A stretch of DNA of 51,945 bases from Paenibacillus tianmuensis (GTDB lineage Bacteria; Bacillota; Bacilli; Paenibacillales; NBRC-103111): assembly GCF_900100345.1 (NCBI RefSeq), contig NZ_FMTT01000007.1, forward strand, positions 1-51,945. The letters are read 5' to 3'. Position numbers and translations under genes: made by a program. The notes beneath the pieces were generated by a model that worked only from the letters and a program-made list of their open reading frames with translations, was not told the origin of the DNA and made no database searches. Positions 26,240-34,721 of this stretch are shown here, in pieces. Position 1 is the first letter of the stretch. Every line of letters begins with the position of its first letter.

Positions 26240-26260
26240 GAAACCGGACGGTCCGGTTTC
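26240..26260. promoter_or_regulatory. Palindrome, likely TetR-family operator
   Basis: GAAACCGGAC, one G, then GTCCGGTTTC: perfect 10-base arms. It lies just after the candidate start of the DUF2306 transcript, so the divergent TetR protein could block it. A terminator function is less likely at this place between divergent genes. Confidence 0.7.
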
Positions 26261-26286
26261 CCGTTTTGGAAAGGAGGGCAGCTTGC

Positions 26287-26973
26287 ATGGGAAAACTGCG
26301 GAGCAGGAGCAAGTCGCTGTACCTGTTGATGATCGTCGTTGCCGTCGTTTATATGCTTTACGTGACGTATATTAATTTTATTCATGACCCGCAAGCGGCT
26401 GAATTTCTGAGTCATAAAACCGGCTTGAAACGTCCCGTCGTTCTCCCGGTCTGGTTAAATGTGATGTATGTTCATATTGTTTTTGCCTGCGTGGCCATGA
26501 TCGCGGGGGCCATTAACTTTTCGACGAAAATATTGAGTAACCACCGGAGGCTTCACCGGGTAAACGGCTATTTGTACCTCTTGTCCGTTGCGGTTGTCGT
26601 CCTTACTTCCGGCTATATGGCTCCGTTCTCGACCGGAGGAAAAATCAACAGCATCGCGTTTAATGTGATGAATCTCATTTTTATGGGATTGACCGTCGCA
26701 GCGATTGTGCAAATCAAACGAAAAAAGGTCGACAGCCATCGGAAATGGATGGTTCGCAGCTACGCTTTTTGCTTCACGAATATGTTCATCCATATGATCA
26801 CCTTTGTTTTGCATAACGGGTTCGGCGTCGAATATGCGCTCAGCTATACGCTGGGAGTCTATGGTACGCTAGTACTGAACTTCGCGTTGGCCGAGATCGT
26901 CATCCGCTGTATTTATACCAGACCTGCGGCCATCGTGCCGCAAGGAAGCAAGAAAGGTAAGGTCACGATCTGA
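26287..26973 (+). CDS. DUF2306-type multi-pass membrane protein
   Basis: A 228-residue membrane protein with seven or so hydrophobic helices (for example LYLLMIVVAVVYMLYVTYI, IVFACVAMIAGAINF, LLSVAVVVLTSGYMAPF, LGVYGTLVLNFALAEIVI). Conserved polar marks are HRRLHRVNGYLYL and DSHRKWMVRSYAFCFTNMF; His and Arg placed at helix ends recall haem-linked membrane families, but that is only a resemblance. The start is the ATG at 26287, 8 bases after AAAGGAGGG. It is divergent from and probably repressed by the TetR protein. Function is unknown. Confidence 0.85.
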   Translation: MGKLRSRSKSLYLLMIVVAVVYMLYVTYINFIHDPQAAEFLSHKTGLKRPVVLPVWLNVMYVHIVFACVAMIAGAINFSTKILSNHRRLHRVNGYLYLLSVAVVVLTSGYMAPFSTGGKINSIAFNVMNLIFMGLTVAAIVQIKRKKVDSHRKWMVRSYAFCFTNMFIHMITFVLHNGFGVEYALSYTLGVYGTLVLNFALAEIVIRCIYTRPAAIVPQGSKKGKVTI

Positions 26974-26998
26974 CGATCGGCTATTTTGCCAGAATAAA

Positions 26999-27032
26999 AG
27001 CGCCATCCAACGGACGGTGCTTTCTTCTTTTC
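26999..27032. terminator. Terminator after the DUF2306 gene
   Basis: AGCGCCATCC pairs with GGACGGTGCT (two mismatches, loop AAC) and is followed by a T-rich tract. Confidence 0.6.
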
Positions 27033-27043
27033 ATAACCACGTT

Positions 27044-27277
27044 TCAATTGCGGTTCTTCTCATCTTTCCATTGCTGTTCCGTACCCACCTTTCCCTCGCG
27101 AAGCAGCGGAGGGCTGCCTTCCTGCTTGTATCTGATTTCTACCCAGCCCGTGTAACCATCCGGCAATAGATAGATATGGCTTTTTTGATCGTTTATTCCG
27201 TAGCTTCCAATAACAACTGCAGCAATGGAGATTGCAAAAAAAACGACAAGATAAAGCACATATAATTTCTTCAACAT
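27044..27277 (-). CDS. Small membrane-anchored protein, DUF6843-like, probably truncated
   Basis: A 77-residue product. Residues 4-26 (KLYVLYLVVFFAISIAAVVI) form a signal anchor. The outside part contains IYLLPDGYTGWVEIRYKQEG then SPPLLREGK, which I recognise as the start of the DUF6843-type domain found in small Bacillales surface proteins. Those proteins usually continue for another 50-70 residues, whereas this one ends in EQQWKDEKNRN, so a C-terminal truncation or frameshift is likely. Its ATG overlaps the end of the LysR-type gene upstream on the same strand by seven bases. Confidence 0.6.
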   Translation of the reverse strand: MLKKLYVLYLVVFFAISIAAVVIGSYGINDQKSHIYLLPDGYTGWVEIRYKQEGSPPLLREGKVGTEQQWKDEKNRN

Positions 27278-28185
27278 ACAGGCTCACCGCCAGCCGGGCC
27301 GGAGGTCTGTTCGACGAACCGGAGGAATTCGCGCATCGCGTAGGAAACGTAGCGCGCCTTGTTCCAAATGACGACGAGATTCCACGGAATCGCCGGATTC
27401 GTCATCGGCAGAACCCGGACGTCCGGGTTCACGATTTTGGAGCAGATCGCTTCGGGCAGCAGGGCGACGCCCAATTCGGCAGCGACCATTTCCACCAGCA
27501 AATCCCATTGGGAGCTTTCGTGCGCGATGAGCGGATGAAAGCCGGCCTGGTGGCACGCTTCGAGCACGTGATGGCGGACGCCGAAGCCTTTGGCGAACAT
27601 GAGGAACGGCTCCCGGCTCAGGTCAGCCAGCTTCACCGGGGAACGCTCCGCCAGCGGGTGCGACCGATGGAGCACCAACGCCAATTGCTGTCTAATAAAG
27701 GGCATCGTCCCGAAACCGGCTTTCTCGTCCGGAGAAATGACAACGCCCAAATCGATCGATCCGTTCAGGACCAGCTGCTCGATGCTTTTAGCGCCTTCTT
27801 CAACCATCTCGAATTGAAGACGGGGATACAGCTTCTGAAACGGCGCGACGACGCGCGGGAAAAAAACGGAGCTGATCACGGGAGGGAGCCCGATCGTAAG
27901 CGTTCCGGTCTTGAGCTTGGAGACGTCGTCGAGCGTAATATACAGGTCGTTCACCGCTTGAAGGATGTGATGGATTTGCTGGATCGCCGCGCTGCCCGCA
28001 TCGGTTAACTTGACCTGCTTGCCCGAACGGTCGAACAACGTAACGCCCAGCTCTTCTTCCATGCTCCGGACCAGCTTGCTTAACGTCGGCTGCGTCATAT
28101 GAAGCGCTTCCGCGGATTTGGTGAAATTTTGCAGTTTGGCGACCTCAAGAAGATAAGTCAAGTTTCGCAAATCCAAGAAACTCAT
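27271..28185 (-). CDS. LysR-family transcriptional regulator
   Basis: DNA-binding regulator of about 304 residues. The winged helix-turn-helix is NLTYLLEVAKLQNFTKSAEA followed by LHMTQPTLSKLVRSMEEELG, and the rest is the LysR substrate-binding domain (GTLTIGLPPVISSVFFPRVV, AAELGVALLPEAI). The ATG at 28185 is given; a GTG six bases upstream is also possible, and the AGGTGGGG in front does not decide between them. It is divergent from the 3-hydroxybutyrate operon and is the obvious candidate regulator for it, with the co-inducer perhaps a ketone body. A dyad at 28282-28300 may be its site. Confidence 0.9.
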   Translation of the reverse strand: MSFLDLRNLTYLLEVAKLQNFTKSAEALHMTQPTLSKLVRSMEEELGVTLFDRSGKQVKLTDAGSAAIQQIHHILQAVNDLYITLDDVSKLKTGTLTIGLPPVISSVFFPRVVAPFQKLYPRLQFEMVEEGAKSIEQLVLNGSIDLGVVISPDEKAGFGTMPFIRQQLALVLHRSHPLAERSPVKLADLSREPFLMFAKGFGVRHHVLEACHQAGFHPLIAHESSQWDLLVEMVAAELGVALLPEAICSKIVNPDVRVLPMTNPAIPWNLVVIWNKARYVSYAMREFLRFVEQTSGPAGGEPVC

Positions 28186-28281
28186 CCCCACCTATAATTT
28201 TTTGGCATCGTTGCTATTCGATGTATGAATTTTACCTCGATACGCTCCCCATTGTAAACTGGAATAGCCGTGAGAACTTCC

Positions 28282-28300
28282 AATTTCGGGATGCGGAATT
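28282..28300. promoter_or_regulatory. Candidate LysR-type operator
   Basis: AATTTCGGGATGCGGAATT, arms matching in six of seven bases, in the 224-base gap between the divergent LysR gene and permease gene. Confidence 0.35.
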
Positions 28301-28317
28301 TCCAAAACAAAGCAGCT

Positions 28318-28342
28318 TCGGCAACCCGTTGGCCGATTTTTT
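28318..28342 (+). terminator. Terminator-like hairpin before the 3-hydroxybutyrate operon
   Basis: TCGGCAAC and GTTGGCCGA can pair (one bulged G), followed by TTTTTT. It lies in the gap of a divergent gene pair, 68 bases before the permease start, so it may act as an attenuator if the promoter is upstream. Confidence 0.4.
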
Positions 28343-28409
28343 GTAATCGCTATCTTTGGAATAATTTGAAATGTATGCATCTTAGAGAAGGAAAGAGGAA
28401 AAGCGCGAG

Positions 28410-29789
28410 ATGATCATCGAAGTTCTGGCCATTGTGTTCGCCTTGGGATTACTCATGTTTTTTGCTTACCGGGGCTATCCGGTCATTGTATTTGCTCCGA
28501 TTTTCACCTTGCTGGCCGTCGTCATCTCGGGCAATGCGCTCATGCCCAGCTATACGGAAACGTATATGACGAACGCGGCCAACTATGTAAAAAACTTTTT
28601 CCCCATTTTTCTGTTAGGGGCTATTTTCGGTAAAGTGATGGAAATAAACGGGGCGGCGGCTTCCATTGCGCAGTCCATCGTGCGGGCGCTCGGCTCGAAG
28701 CGGGCGATTCTGTCCGTCATTCTGGCCTGTGCGGTGCTGACGTACGGCGGCGTATCGTTATTCGTGGTCGCGTTCGCGGTGTATCCGTTTGCCGTGGCGA
28801 TTTTCCGGGAAGCGAACGTGCCGAAACGGTTAATTCCGGGGACGATCGCGCTTGGCGCCTTTACGTTTACGATGGACGCGCTGCCGGGCACGCCGCAAAT
28901 TCAAAATATTATTCCGACCAGCTATTTCGGGACGGACGCTTATGCCGCGCCGATCGTCGGGATCGCCGGCAGTCTGATGGTATTTTTCGGAGGGCTCTGG
29001 TGGCTGGAACGCCGGCGCAGGCAGGCCGAAGCCGCCGGGGAAGGATACGGAACAGATCATAAGAACGAGCCGGAGCTGCTGGAAAACCAGACGTATCCGA
29101 GCCTGTGGATCTCCGTGCTGCCGCTGCTGCTCGTGCTTGTCTTCAACTATTTGCTCAGCCGCGGCTTTTTGGACGTAACGACCTGGTACAACGCGGAGCT
29201 TCTGAAATCGTTTAATATCTCGAATGTGAAAACGATTGCATCTTCCTGGGCGCTCATTATCGCTTTGTGCATCGGTATCGTCAGCGCGCTGTGTATTAAT
29301 CTTCGATATGTGCAGAGCAAGCTGGCGGCCGGACTGACGGCGGCGGCGATGGGGTCGCTGCTGGCGATTTTCAACACCGCCTCGGAGGTCGGCTTCGGGA
29401 ACGTGGTCAAAACGCTGCCCGGCTTTAAATTGATTCAGAACTGGATTATGGGGCTAAGCTCGCAGCCGCTCATCTCCGAAGCGGTGTCGGTGAACATCCT
29501 CGCGGGCGTGACCGGCTCAGCCTCCGGTGGGTTGTCCATCGCGCTTGAAGTGATGGGCAAAACGTACCTGGCCGCGGCTCAAGCGGCGGGCATCAGCCCG
29601 GAGCTGCTGCACCGGATCGCTTCCATGGCCTCCGGGGGCATGGATACGCTGCCTCATAACGGCGCGGTCATCACGCTGCTGGCGATTACCGGCTTGACGC
29701 ATCGCCAATCGTACAAGGACATTTTTGCGGTTACCGTGCTGAAGACGTTGACCGTGCTCATTTTGGCCGTGATCTTCTCGTTCATTTAA
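28410..29789 (+). CDS. GntP-family permease, likely 3-hydroxybutyrate transporter
   Basis: Membrane transporter of 459 residues with about 12 hydrophobic segments. Family features are the start VLAIVFALGLLMFFAYRGYP, TYGGVSLFVVAFAVYPFA, the conserved LPGTPQIQNIIPT and the C-terminal GGMDTLPHNGAVITLLAITG. GntP members carry gluconate or other hydroxy acids. The genes that follow (3-hydroxybutyrate dehydrogenase and SCOT subunits) argue for D-3-hydroxybutyrate or acetoacetate here. A ribosome binding site of the AAGGAAAGAGG kind precedes the ATG. The next gene starts 28 bases later. Confidence 0.9.
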   Translation: MIIEVLAIVFALGLLMFFAYRGYPVIVFAPIFTLLAVVISGNALMPSYTETYMTNAANYVKNFFPIFLLGAIFGKVMEINGAAASIAQSIVRALGSKRAILSVILACAVLTYGGVSLFVVAFAVYPFAVAIFREANVPKRLIPGTIALGAFTFTMDALPGTPQIQNIIPTSYFGTDAYAAPIVGIAGSLMVFFGGLWWLERRRRQAEAAGEGYGTDHKNEPELLENQTYPSLWISVLPLLLVLVFNYLLSRGFLDVTTWYNAELLKSFNISNVKTIASSWALIIALCIGIVSALCINLRYVQSKLAAGLTAAAMGSLLAIFNTASEVGFGNVVKTLPGFKLIQNWIMGLSSQPLISEAVSVNILAGVTGSASGGLSIALEVMGKTYLAAAQAAGISPELLHRIASMASGGMDTLPHNGAVITLLAITGLTHRQSYKDIFAVTVLKTLTVLILAVIFSFI

Positions 29790-29817
29790 TGAAGTAGCCA
29801 GCGGAGGGATGGACTAT

Positions 29818-30603
29818 ATGGGAAATTTCCTAACGAATAAAGTTGCTTTGATCACGGGAGCCGCCAGCGGCATCGGCCTGGAAATCGCTCGCACCTTTGC
29901 AAGGGAAGGGGCCCGGGTGATCGTCTCCGACATGCACGGGGACAAGGCGGAGAGCGCGGCGGAAGAGCTGCGCGGCGCAGGCCATGAAGCGATGGGCGTG
30001 AGCCTCGATGTGACGCGGGAGAGCGATTTTGTGGCTGCGGTCGAAGCGGCCCGCAGAGCTTATGGGAGACTGGATATTCTGGTCAACAATGCGGGCCTGC
30101 AACATGTTGCGCCGATCGAAGATTTTCCGGTGGAGAAGTTCGATTTCATGCTGAAGGTGATGCTGACCGGCGCTTTTATCGGGATCAAGCACGCGTTTCC
30201 GATCATGAAAGAGCAGGGCTGGGGCCGCATCATCAATATGGCCTCCATTAACGGAGTGATCGGCTTCGCGGGCAAAGCCGCCTATAACAGCGCCAAGCAC
30301 GGGCTGATCGGCCTTACGAAGGTCGCGGCCCTGGAAGGGGCGGCGCACGGCATTACCGTCAATGCGCTGTGCCCGGGCTACGTCGATACGCCGCTTGTTC
30401 GCGGTCAGTTGAACGATCTGGCGAAAACCCGTCAGGTGCCGATGGAGCGGGTGCTGGAAGAAGTTATTTACCCGCTCGTCCCGCAAAAGCGTCTGCTGTC
30501 GGTCGAAGAAATCGCCGAATTCGCCATGCTGATCGCCAGCGACAAAATGAAGGGCGTCACCGGAGCATCGCTACTGATCGACGGAGGTTACACCGCGCAA
30601 TAA
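29818..30603 (+). CDS. 3-hydroxybutyrate dehydrogenase (SDR family)
   Basis: Short-chain dehydrogenase of 261 residues that oxidises D-3-hydroxybutyrate to acetoacetate with NAD. The cofactor motif is [16 protein letters not shown] appears in [19 protein letters not shown], and the catalytic Ser, Tyr and Lys are in [10 protein letters not shown] and [18 protein letters not shown] and the long insertion [20 protein letters not shown] are characteristic of 3-hydroxybutyrate dehydrogenases. The ATG at 29818 is favoured, 9 bases after GGAGGG; the ATG at 29809 touches the site. It sits between the permease and the CoA-transferase genes. Confidence 0.93.
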   Translation: MGNFLTNKVALITGAASGIGLEIARTFAREGARVIVSDMHGDKAESAAEELRGAGHEAMGVSLDVTRESDFVAAVEAARRAYGRLDILVNNAGLQHVAPIEDFPVEKFDFMLKVMLTGAFIGIKHAFPIMKEQGWGRIINMASINGVIGFAGKAAYNSAKHGLIGLTKVAALEGAAHGITVNALCPGYVDTPLVRGQLNDLAKTRQVPMERVLEEVIYPLVPQKRLLSVEEIAEFAMLIASDKMKGVTGASLLIDGGYTAQ

Positions 30604-30626
30604 ACCATAACGAAGGAGGAGAGGAC

Positions 30627-31328
30627 ATGGGCACAAGTAAAGTGATGGACTCCGTGACAGAAGCCGTACGGGATATTCAAGATGGAGCTGTGCTGATCGT
30701 CGGCGGCTTCGGGCTGTGCGGCATTCCCGAGCATCTGATCGCGGCATTGAAGGAGCAGGGGACGAAGGATTTGACCGTTGTCAGCAACAACTGCGGCGTC
30801 GACGACTGGGGGCTGGGGCTGCTGCTGGCTAACCGGCAAATCAAGAAAATGGTGTCCTCCTATGTAGGAGAGAACAAAACGTTCGAGAAGCAGTTCTTGA
30901 GCGGAGAGCTGGAGGTCGAGCTGGTGCCGCAGGGCTCGCTCGCGGAACGGATTCGGGCAGGCGGCGCGGGGATTCCGGGCTTTTACACGGCGACCGGCGT
31001 CGGGACTCCGGTTGCGGAAGGCAAGGAGCACAAAACGTTCGACGGGCGTACGTACCTGCTGGAGCGGGCGATTGTTGGGGATTTTGCGCTGGTCAAAGCT
31101 TGGAAGGCCGATCCGCTGGGGAATCTCGTCTTCCGCAAAACGTCGCGCAACTTCAATCCGATGGCCGCTGCGGCGGGCAAAATTACGATAGCTGAAGCGG
31201 AAGAGATCGTCGGCGTCGGGGAACTGGACCCGGACGAGATTCATACGCCGGGCATTTATGTGCAGCGCGTCGTACGGGGCGGAAGCTACGAGAAACGGAT
31301 CGAGCGGTTAACGGTCCGCAGCGTCTAA
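30627..31328 (+). CDS. scoA: 3-oxoacid CoA-transferase subunit A
   Basis: Alpha subunit of succinyl-CoA:3-oxoacid CoA-transferase, 233 residues. The CoA-binding start [20 protein letters not shown] and the following [18 protein letters not shown] are typical, as are [16 protein letters not shown] and [20 protein letters not shown]. It activates acetoacetate to acetoacetyl-CoA using succinyl-CoA together with subunit B. AAGGAGGAG lies about 6 bases before the ATG at 30627; a longer frame running upstream into the dehydrogenase gene is rejected. Subunit B follows 16 bases later. Confidence 0.94.
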   Translation: MGTSKVMDSVTEAVRDIQDGAVLIVGGFGLCGIPEHLIAALKEQGTKDLTVVSNNCGVDDWGLGLLLANRQIKKMVSSYVGENKTFEKQFLSGELEVELVPQGSLAERIRAGGAGIPGFYTATGVGTPVAEGKEHKTFDGRTYLLERAIVGDFALVKAWKADPLGNLVFRKTSRNFNPMAAAAGKITIAEAEEIVGVGELDPDEIHTPGIYVQRVVRGGSYEKRIERLTVRSV

Positions 31329-31344
31329 AAAAGGAGGGTTCCAC

Positions 31345-32004
31345 ATGAGCGATAGCCGAACCAGAATTGTGAAACGGGCCGTTCAGGAAATTCAGGACGG
31401 CATGTATGTGAATTTGGGGATCGGGATGCCGACGCTGGTCGCCGACGAAATTCCGGCTGAGCTGAGTGTCATGCTGCACTCGGAGAACGGGCTGCTGGGG
31501 ATCGGACCGTATCCGAAGCAGGGCGAGGAAGATCCGGACTTGATCAATGCCGGGAAAGAAACGGTCACGGCAATTCCGGGCGCTTCGTATTTCGACAGCG
31601 CAGAGTCGTTCGCGATGATCCGCGGCGGCCATATCGATCTGGCGATTTTGGGCGGGATGGAAGTATCCGAAGGGGGCGATCTGGCCAACTGGATGATCCC
31701 CGGCAAAATGGTCAAAGGCATGGGCGGCGCGATGGATCTGGTGAACGGAGCCAAGCGGATCGTCGTCATTATGGAGCATGTCAACAAGCACGGGGAAGCG
31801 AAAGTGAAGAAGGAGTGTACGCTCCCGCTGACCGGCCAAGGTGTCGTGCACCGGCTCATTACGGACCTCGCCGTCTTCGACTTTACCGCTCAGGGGATGG
31901 TGCTGGTCGAATTGCTGGGCGGCGCAGGGCTGGACGAAGTGCGGGCGAAAACGGAAGCTTCGTTTACGGTCGATCCGCGGCTGGCGGAGGAATTGGGCGC
32001 TTGA
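31345..32004 (+). CDS. scoB: 3-oxoacid CoA-transferase subunit B
   Basis: Beta subunit of the same transferase, 219 residues. The catalytic glutamate that forms the CoA thioester intermediate is Glu47 in [28 protein letters not shown] and [16 protein letters not shown] are family motifs. AAAAGGAGGG precedes the ATG. The thiolase gene follows after 39 bases, completing acetoacetate to acetyl-CoA conversion. Confidence 0.95.
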   Translation: MSDSRTRIVKRAVQEIQDGMYVNLGIGMPTLVADEIPAELSVMLHSENGLLGIGPYPKQGEEDPDLINAGKETVTAIPGASYFDSAESFAMIRGGHIDLAILGGMEVSEGGDLANWMIPGKMVKGMGGAMDLVNGAKRIVVIMEHVNKHGEAKVKKECTLPLTGQGVVHRLITDLAVFDFTAQGMVLVELLGGAGLDEVRAKTEASFTVDPRLAEELGA

Positions 32005-32043
32005 CTATACATGTCTGTTTAACAAAGCTTTGAGGAGGTTCAC

Positions 32044-33231
32044 ATGAATAACGATGCGGTGATCGTAAGCGCCGTCCGTACGGCGATCGGCGGGTTTCAA
32101 GGGGCGCTGTCGGGCATTCCCGCCACGGAGCTCGGCAGCCTCGTGATCAAGGACGCGCTGGAGCGGGCGGGCGTTAGCGAGGAGCAAGTGGACGAGGTGA
32201 TCATGGGCAACGTGCTGCAGGCGGGGCTCGGACAAAATCCGGCGCGCCAGGCGTGGCTGAAAGGAGGCTTTTCTCATGCGGTGCCTGCGGTGACGGTGAA
32301 CAAGGTGTGCGGCTCCGGCCTCAAGGCCGTCATGCTGGCGGCGCAAAGCGTGCGGCTGGGCGATGCGGATATCGTCGTGGCGGGCGGGATGGAAAATATG
32401 AGCCAAGCGCCGTACTTGCTGGAAGGCGCTCGCTCGGGGCTTCGTATGGGCGACGGGAAGCTGGTCGATTCGATGGTCCGAGACGGGCTGTGGTGCGCCA
32501 TGTGCGATATCCATATGGGGATCACGGCGGAAAATATCGCGGACCGGTACGGGCTTACCCGTGCGGAGCAGGATGAATTTGCCGCTTGGAGCCAGCACAA
32601 AGCGGAGCAGGCGATCCAGTCGGGACGTTTTCGGGACGAGATCGTCCCCGTGGCGATTCCGCAGCGAAAAGGCGATCCGGTCGTCTTCGTTACCGACGAG
32701 CATCCGCGCTACGGCACGACGGCGGAAACGCTCGGCAAGCTCCGCCCTTCGTTCCGCAAGGACGGCACCGTGACCGCGGGGAACGCGTCGGGCATCAATG
32801 ACGGGGCGGCTGCGCTGGTCGTCATGTCGGCGGCCCGGGCGAGGCAGCTCGGACTGAAGCCGCTGGCACGGATCAGAGGCTATGCGCATGCGGCTTTGGA
32901 CCCTTCGGTTATGGGACTGGGCCCTGTGGATGCGGTCCGCAAGCTGCTTGGCAAAACCGGCGTGTCGATGGACGACATCGACCTGCTGGAGCTGAACGAA
33001 GCGTTCGCGGCCCAATCGCTTGCGGTCGGGCGGGACCTCGGCGTGCCGCAGGAGAAGCTGAACGTGAACGGCGGCGCCATCGCGCTCGGCCATCCGATCG
33101 GAGCGAGCGGCGCCCGCGTGCTCGTCACGCTGCTTCATGAGCTGACCAAGCGTGACGGGAAGCTCGGTCTCGCGGCGCTGTGCATCGGCGGGGGGCAAGG
33201 GGTTGCGATGTTGGTGGAGCGGGAGGCGTAA
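32044..33231 (+). CDS. Acetyl-CoA acetyltransferase (thiolase)
   Basis: Thiolase of 395 residues that cleaves acetoacetyl-CoA into two acetyl-CoA (degradative direction expected here). The nucleophile is Cys89 in [13 protein letters not shown], and the second half carries His350 in [12 protein letters not shown] and Cys380 in [10 protein letters not shown], completing the triad. GAGGAGGTT precedes the ATG. It is the last gene of the ketone-body operon and is followed by a strong terminator. Confidence 0.95.
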   Translation: MNNDAVIVSAVRTAIGGFQGALSGIPATELGSLVIKDALERAGVSEEQVDEVIMGNVLQAGLGQNPARQAWLKGGFSHAVPAVTVNKVCGSGLKAVMLAAQSVRLGDADIVVAGGMENMSQAPYLLEGARSGLRMGDGKLVDSMVRDGLWCAMCDIHMGITAENIADRYGLTRAEQDEFAAWSQHKAEQAIQSGRFRDEIVPVAIPQRKGDPVVFVTDEHPRYGTTAETLGKLRPSFRKDGTVTAGNASGINDGAAALVVMSAARARQLGLKPLARIRGYAHAALDPSVMGLGPVDAVRKLLGKTGVSMDDIDLLELNEAFAAQSLAVGRDLGVPQEKLNVNGGAIALGHPIGASGARVLVTLLHELTKRDGKLGLAALCIGGGQGVAMLVEREA

Positions 33232-33254
33232 CGGCTCATACGATATTTATACGT

Positions 33255-33295
33255 AAAAAGAGGAGCGCACAGGGTAGCTCCTCTTTTTCGTATGA
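33255..33295. terminator. Terminator of the ketone-body operon
   Basis: AAAAAGAGGAGC and GCTCCTCTTTTT form a perfect 12-bp stem with a ten-base loop, A run before and T run after. Confidence 0.93.
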
Positions 33296-33600
33296 TGTTT
33301 GCGGTCTCCGTCCTAGGGACCGGCGGACTCAAGCGGCCGGAACAAAGACGGTAAAGACGAGAAGAAGTCCCGGGTTCCATTTTCGGTTTGAATGCGGACG
33401 CTTAAAATACAGGCTCCTTATACGTGACGGCTTCCCGGGGTAAACGTAGGACTACCCGGAATGTGCAAGCTCGTTCGTTCCCGACGGTTCGTCAAGCTTG
33501 CTCCGAGTATTCCCTGACAAGCCAACATTCGCTAGCGAAAAATGTTGAAACAAAAAGTTCAAAAATAGTTCTTAATGTTCTACCAGTTTTAACCATTTTG
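33296..33600. other. Gene-free stretch before the small toxin gene
   Basis: About 300 bases with short frames only, none with a ribosome binding site. I see no convincing promoter, RNA or repeat. It marks the border between the operon and the accessory region. Confidence 0.5.
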
Positions 33601-33636
33601 GGCTAGAATTAAATTACAACTTGTAAGATGGTGGAG

Positions 33637-33660
33637 CAGCTCTTCGAAAGGAGGAGGCTG
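33637..33660 (+). promoter_or_regulatory. Hairpin that can hide the toxin ribosome binding site
   Basis: CAGCTCTT can pair with AGGAGGAGGCTG (outer CAGC/GCTG, inner CTCTT/AGGAG with wobble), which would cover the AAAGGAGGAGG site just before the ATG at 33664. Confidence 0.4.
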
Positions 33661-33663
33661 TAA

Positions 33664-33750
33664 ATGGATTTATTTCAGGCTCTTTCTGCTCTCTTCGCGT
33701 TCGGAATGTTTATAATTACATTGTTAGGTTATATTGAAAAGAGGAAATAA
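33664..33750 (+). CDS. Small hydrophobic peptide, putative holin-like toxin
   Basis: A 28-residue peptide, MDLFQALSALFAFGMFIITL followed by LGYIEKRK. One membrane helix fills residues 4-23 and is closed by a basic end. This layout (MD/S..QAL.LLFAFG.FII.L) is that of the 'putative holin-like toxin' family of Firmicute type I toxin-antitoxin peptides. A strong AAAGGAGGAGG site precedes the ATG. A terminator lies 70 bases after the stop. Known relatives are controlled by an antisense RNA overlapping the 3' end of the message; I could not identify that RNA promoter with confidence. Confidence 0.7.
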   Translation: MDLFQALSALFAFGMFIITLLGYIEKRK

Positions 33751-33817
33751 TCCGCTTGGTTCTTGTTTTGGTGTGAAACCATACTGAGAAACATCCGCCA
33801 ATTACAAGTTGATTGTA

Positions 33818-33850
33818 TGAGTTGGATCATCCGATCTGACTCATCTTTTT
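33818..33850 (+). terminator. Terminator after the holin-like toxin gene
   Basis: TGAGTTGGATC pairs with GATCTGACTCA (two mismatches) and is followed by TCTTTTTT. Confidence 0.7.
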
Positions 33851-33985
33851 TGAGAAAAGACACAAATTCATTTTGGGAACCGCAAATTTTACTTCGTACG
33901 CATGAAGAATAACACGATATTCAACTTCTCGGACAACAAAATGGGCAGATGGTACGATGATGAGCTGCTCACCACGCAATAAAGC

Positions 33986-34020
33986 AACGGCTCTCGGAAA
34001 ACGAGAGCCGTTCGCTTTTC
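33986..34020. terminator. Strong isolated hairpin
   Basis: AACGGCTCTCG and CGAGAGCCGTT form a perfect 11-bp stem with loop GAAAA, followed by CGCTTTTC. It ends a transcript whose gene is not obvious; 33751-34188 holds no supported gene besides. Confidence 0.65.
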
Positions 34021-34188
34021 ATGGCTATTTGCGGCAGATATGTTCCCCTTATCCCGGGTCAAACGGAATTATCCCCTCTTGACTTGCCAAGTACGCCGCT
34101 TGTTCCTTATCTCCTTACGGCCATTTGTTATTTTCGGATAGTGGGAAACTCAAACCTTAGGGAAGGGTCAACGGGAAAGAGGTGGCGT

Positions 34189-34620
34189 TTACGATTTAAT
34201 TTGCATTAAGCATTTCAGTATGGATGAAGAAAATAAAGCTTTCATTCCGTACGGTGTATCGATATTCGCCTTCAGGAAGACTTCATCCTGACCTTTATCG
34301 TAAAAATGGTGGGCTACGGAGTAAGCGATCGTAGAGTCATTTATTTCATCAGAGAGGCTGCTATTGATCACAGCGTAGTGTGTATCATACAGAGAAATAT
34401 AATACCCATATATGGGATCGGGCATAGGTTGAAAATCGACCCTAATACCCAAATGTCCGGCCAGTTCGGACGGAGTGCTGGAATGAAATTGTCGAGTCAA
34501 GGCATACGCTTGATCTTGAATGTGACGATGTTCGATCTTCAATTTAGGTTGTCTGTTCAGAAATTGCAGCGATGCGTAATTGTTAATTGAAACATCTGTC
34601 AGGCGACGACTCACGATCAT
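34189..34620 (-). CDS. Degenerate ImmA/IrrE-like protein
   Basis: A 143-residue product resembling the N-terminal and central parts of ImmA/IrrE metallopeptidases: HIQDQAYALTRQF, LAGHLGIRVDFQPMPDPIYG, YDTHYAVINSSLSDEINDST. The zinc motif, normally HExxH at this point, reads VAHHFYD here, so the catalytic glutamate is gone and the peptidase should be inactive. The last 20 residues look like unrelated filler before the stop, so truncation is likely. The start is the ATG at 34620, 7 bases after GGAGGT. It lies behind the Xre repressor on the same strand; active ImmA proteins cleave such repressors to induce mobile elements. Confidence 0.6.
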   Translation of the reverse strand: MIVSRRLTDVSINNYASLQFLNRQPKLKIEHRHIQDQAYALTRQFHSSTPSELAGHLGIRVDFQPMPDPIYGYYISLYDTHYAVINSSLSDEINDSTIAYSVAHHFYDKGQDEVFLKANIDTPYGMKALFSSSILKCLMQIKS

Positions 34621-34721
34621 ATAATCAACCTCCATCATTTTTCGAAAACAGGTCCGATATAATAAGTTTTAAACTTTGGAAGCACGACAAACTGTTTTAA
34701 ATCAATCAGGACGATTTCCAG

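Noticed and set aside
28329..28350. Sigma-54-like -24/-12 element (TTGGCC then TTGT with GG-N10-G spacing)
   Set aside because: The -12 GC is GT, the site overlaps a hairpin, and the local regulator is LysR-type, with no enhancer-binding protein in view.
32005..33198. Minus-strand frame of 397 codons opposite the thiolase gene
   Set aside because: Shadow of the thiolase coding region; no ribosome binding site or domain.
33751..33960. Antisense RNA promoter for the holin-like toxin
   Set aside because: A TTGTCC box on the minus strand lacks a convincing -10 box; not strong enough to report.
33902..33982. 26-codon frame starting ATG AAG AAT AAC
   Set aside because: No ribosome binding site and no recognised peptide; probably chance or a gene remnant.
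34021..34209. 62-codon plus-strand frame before the ImmA-like gene
   Set aside because: No ribosome binding site, low-complexity product and overlap with the supported minus-strand gene end.
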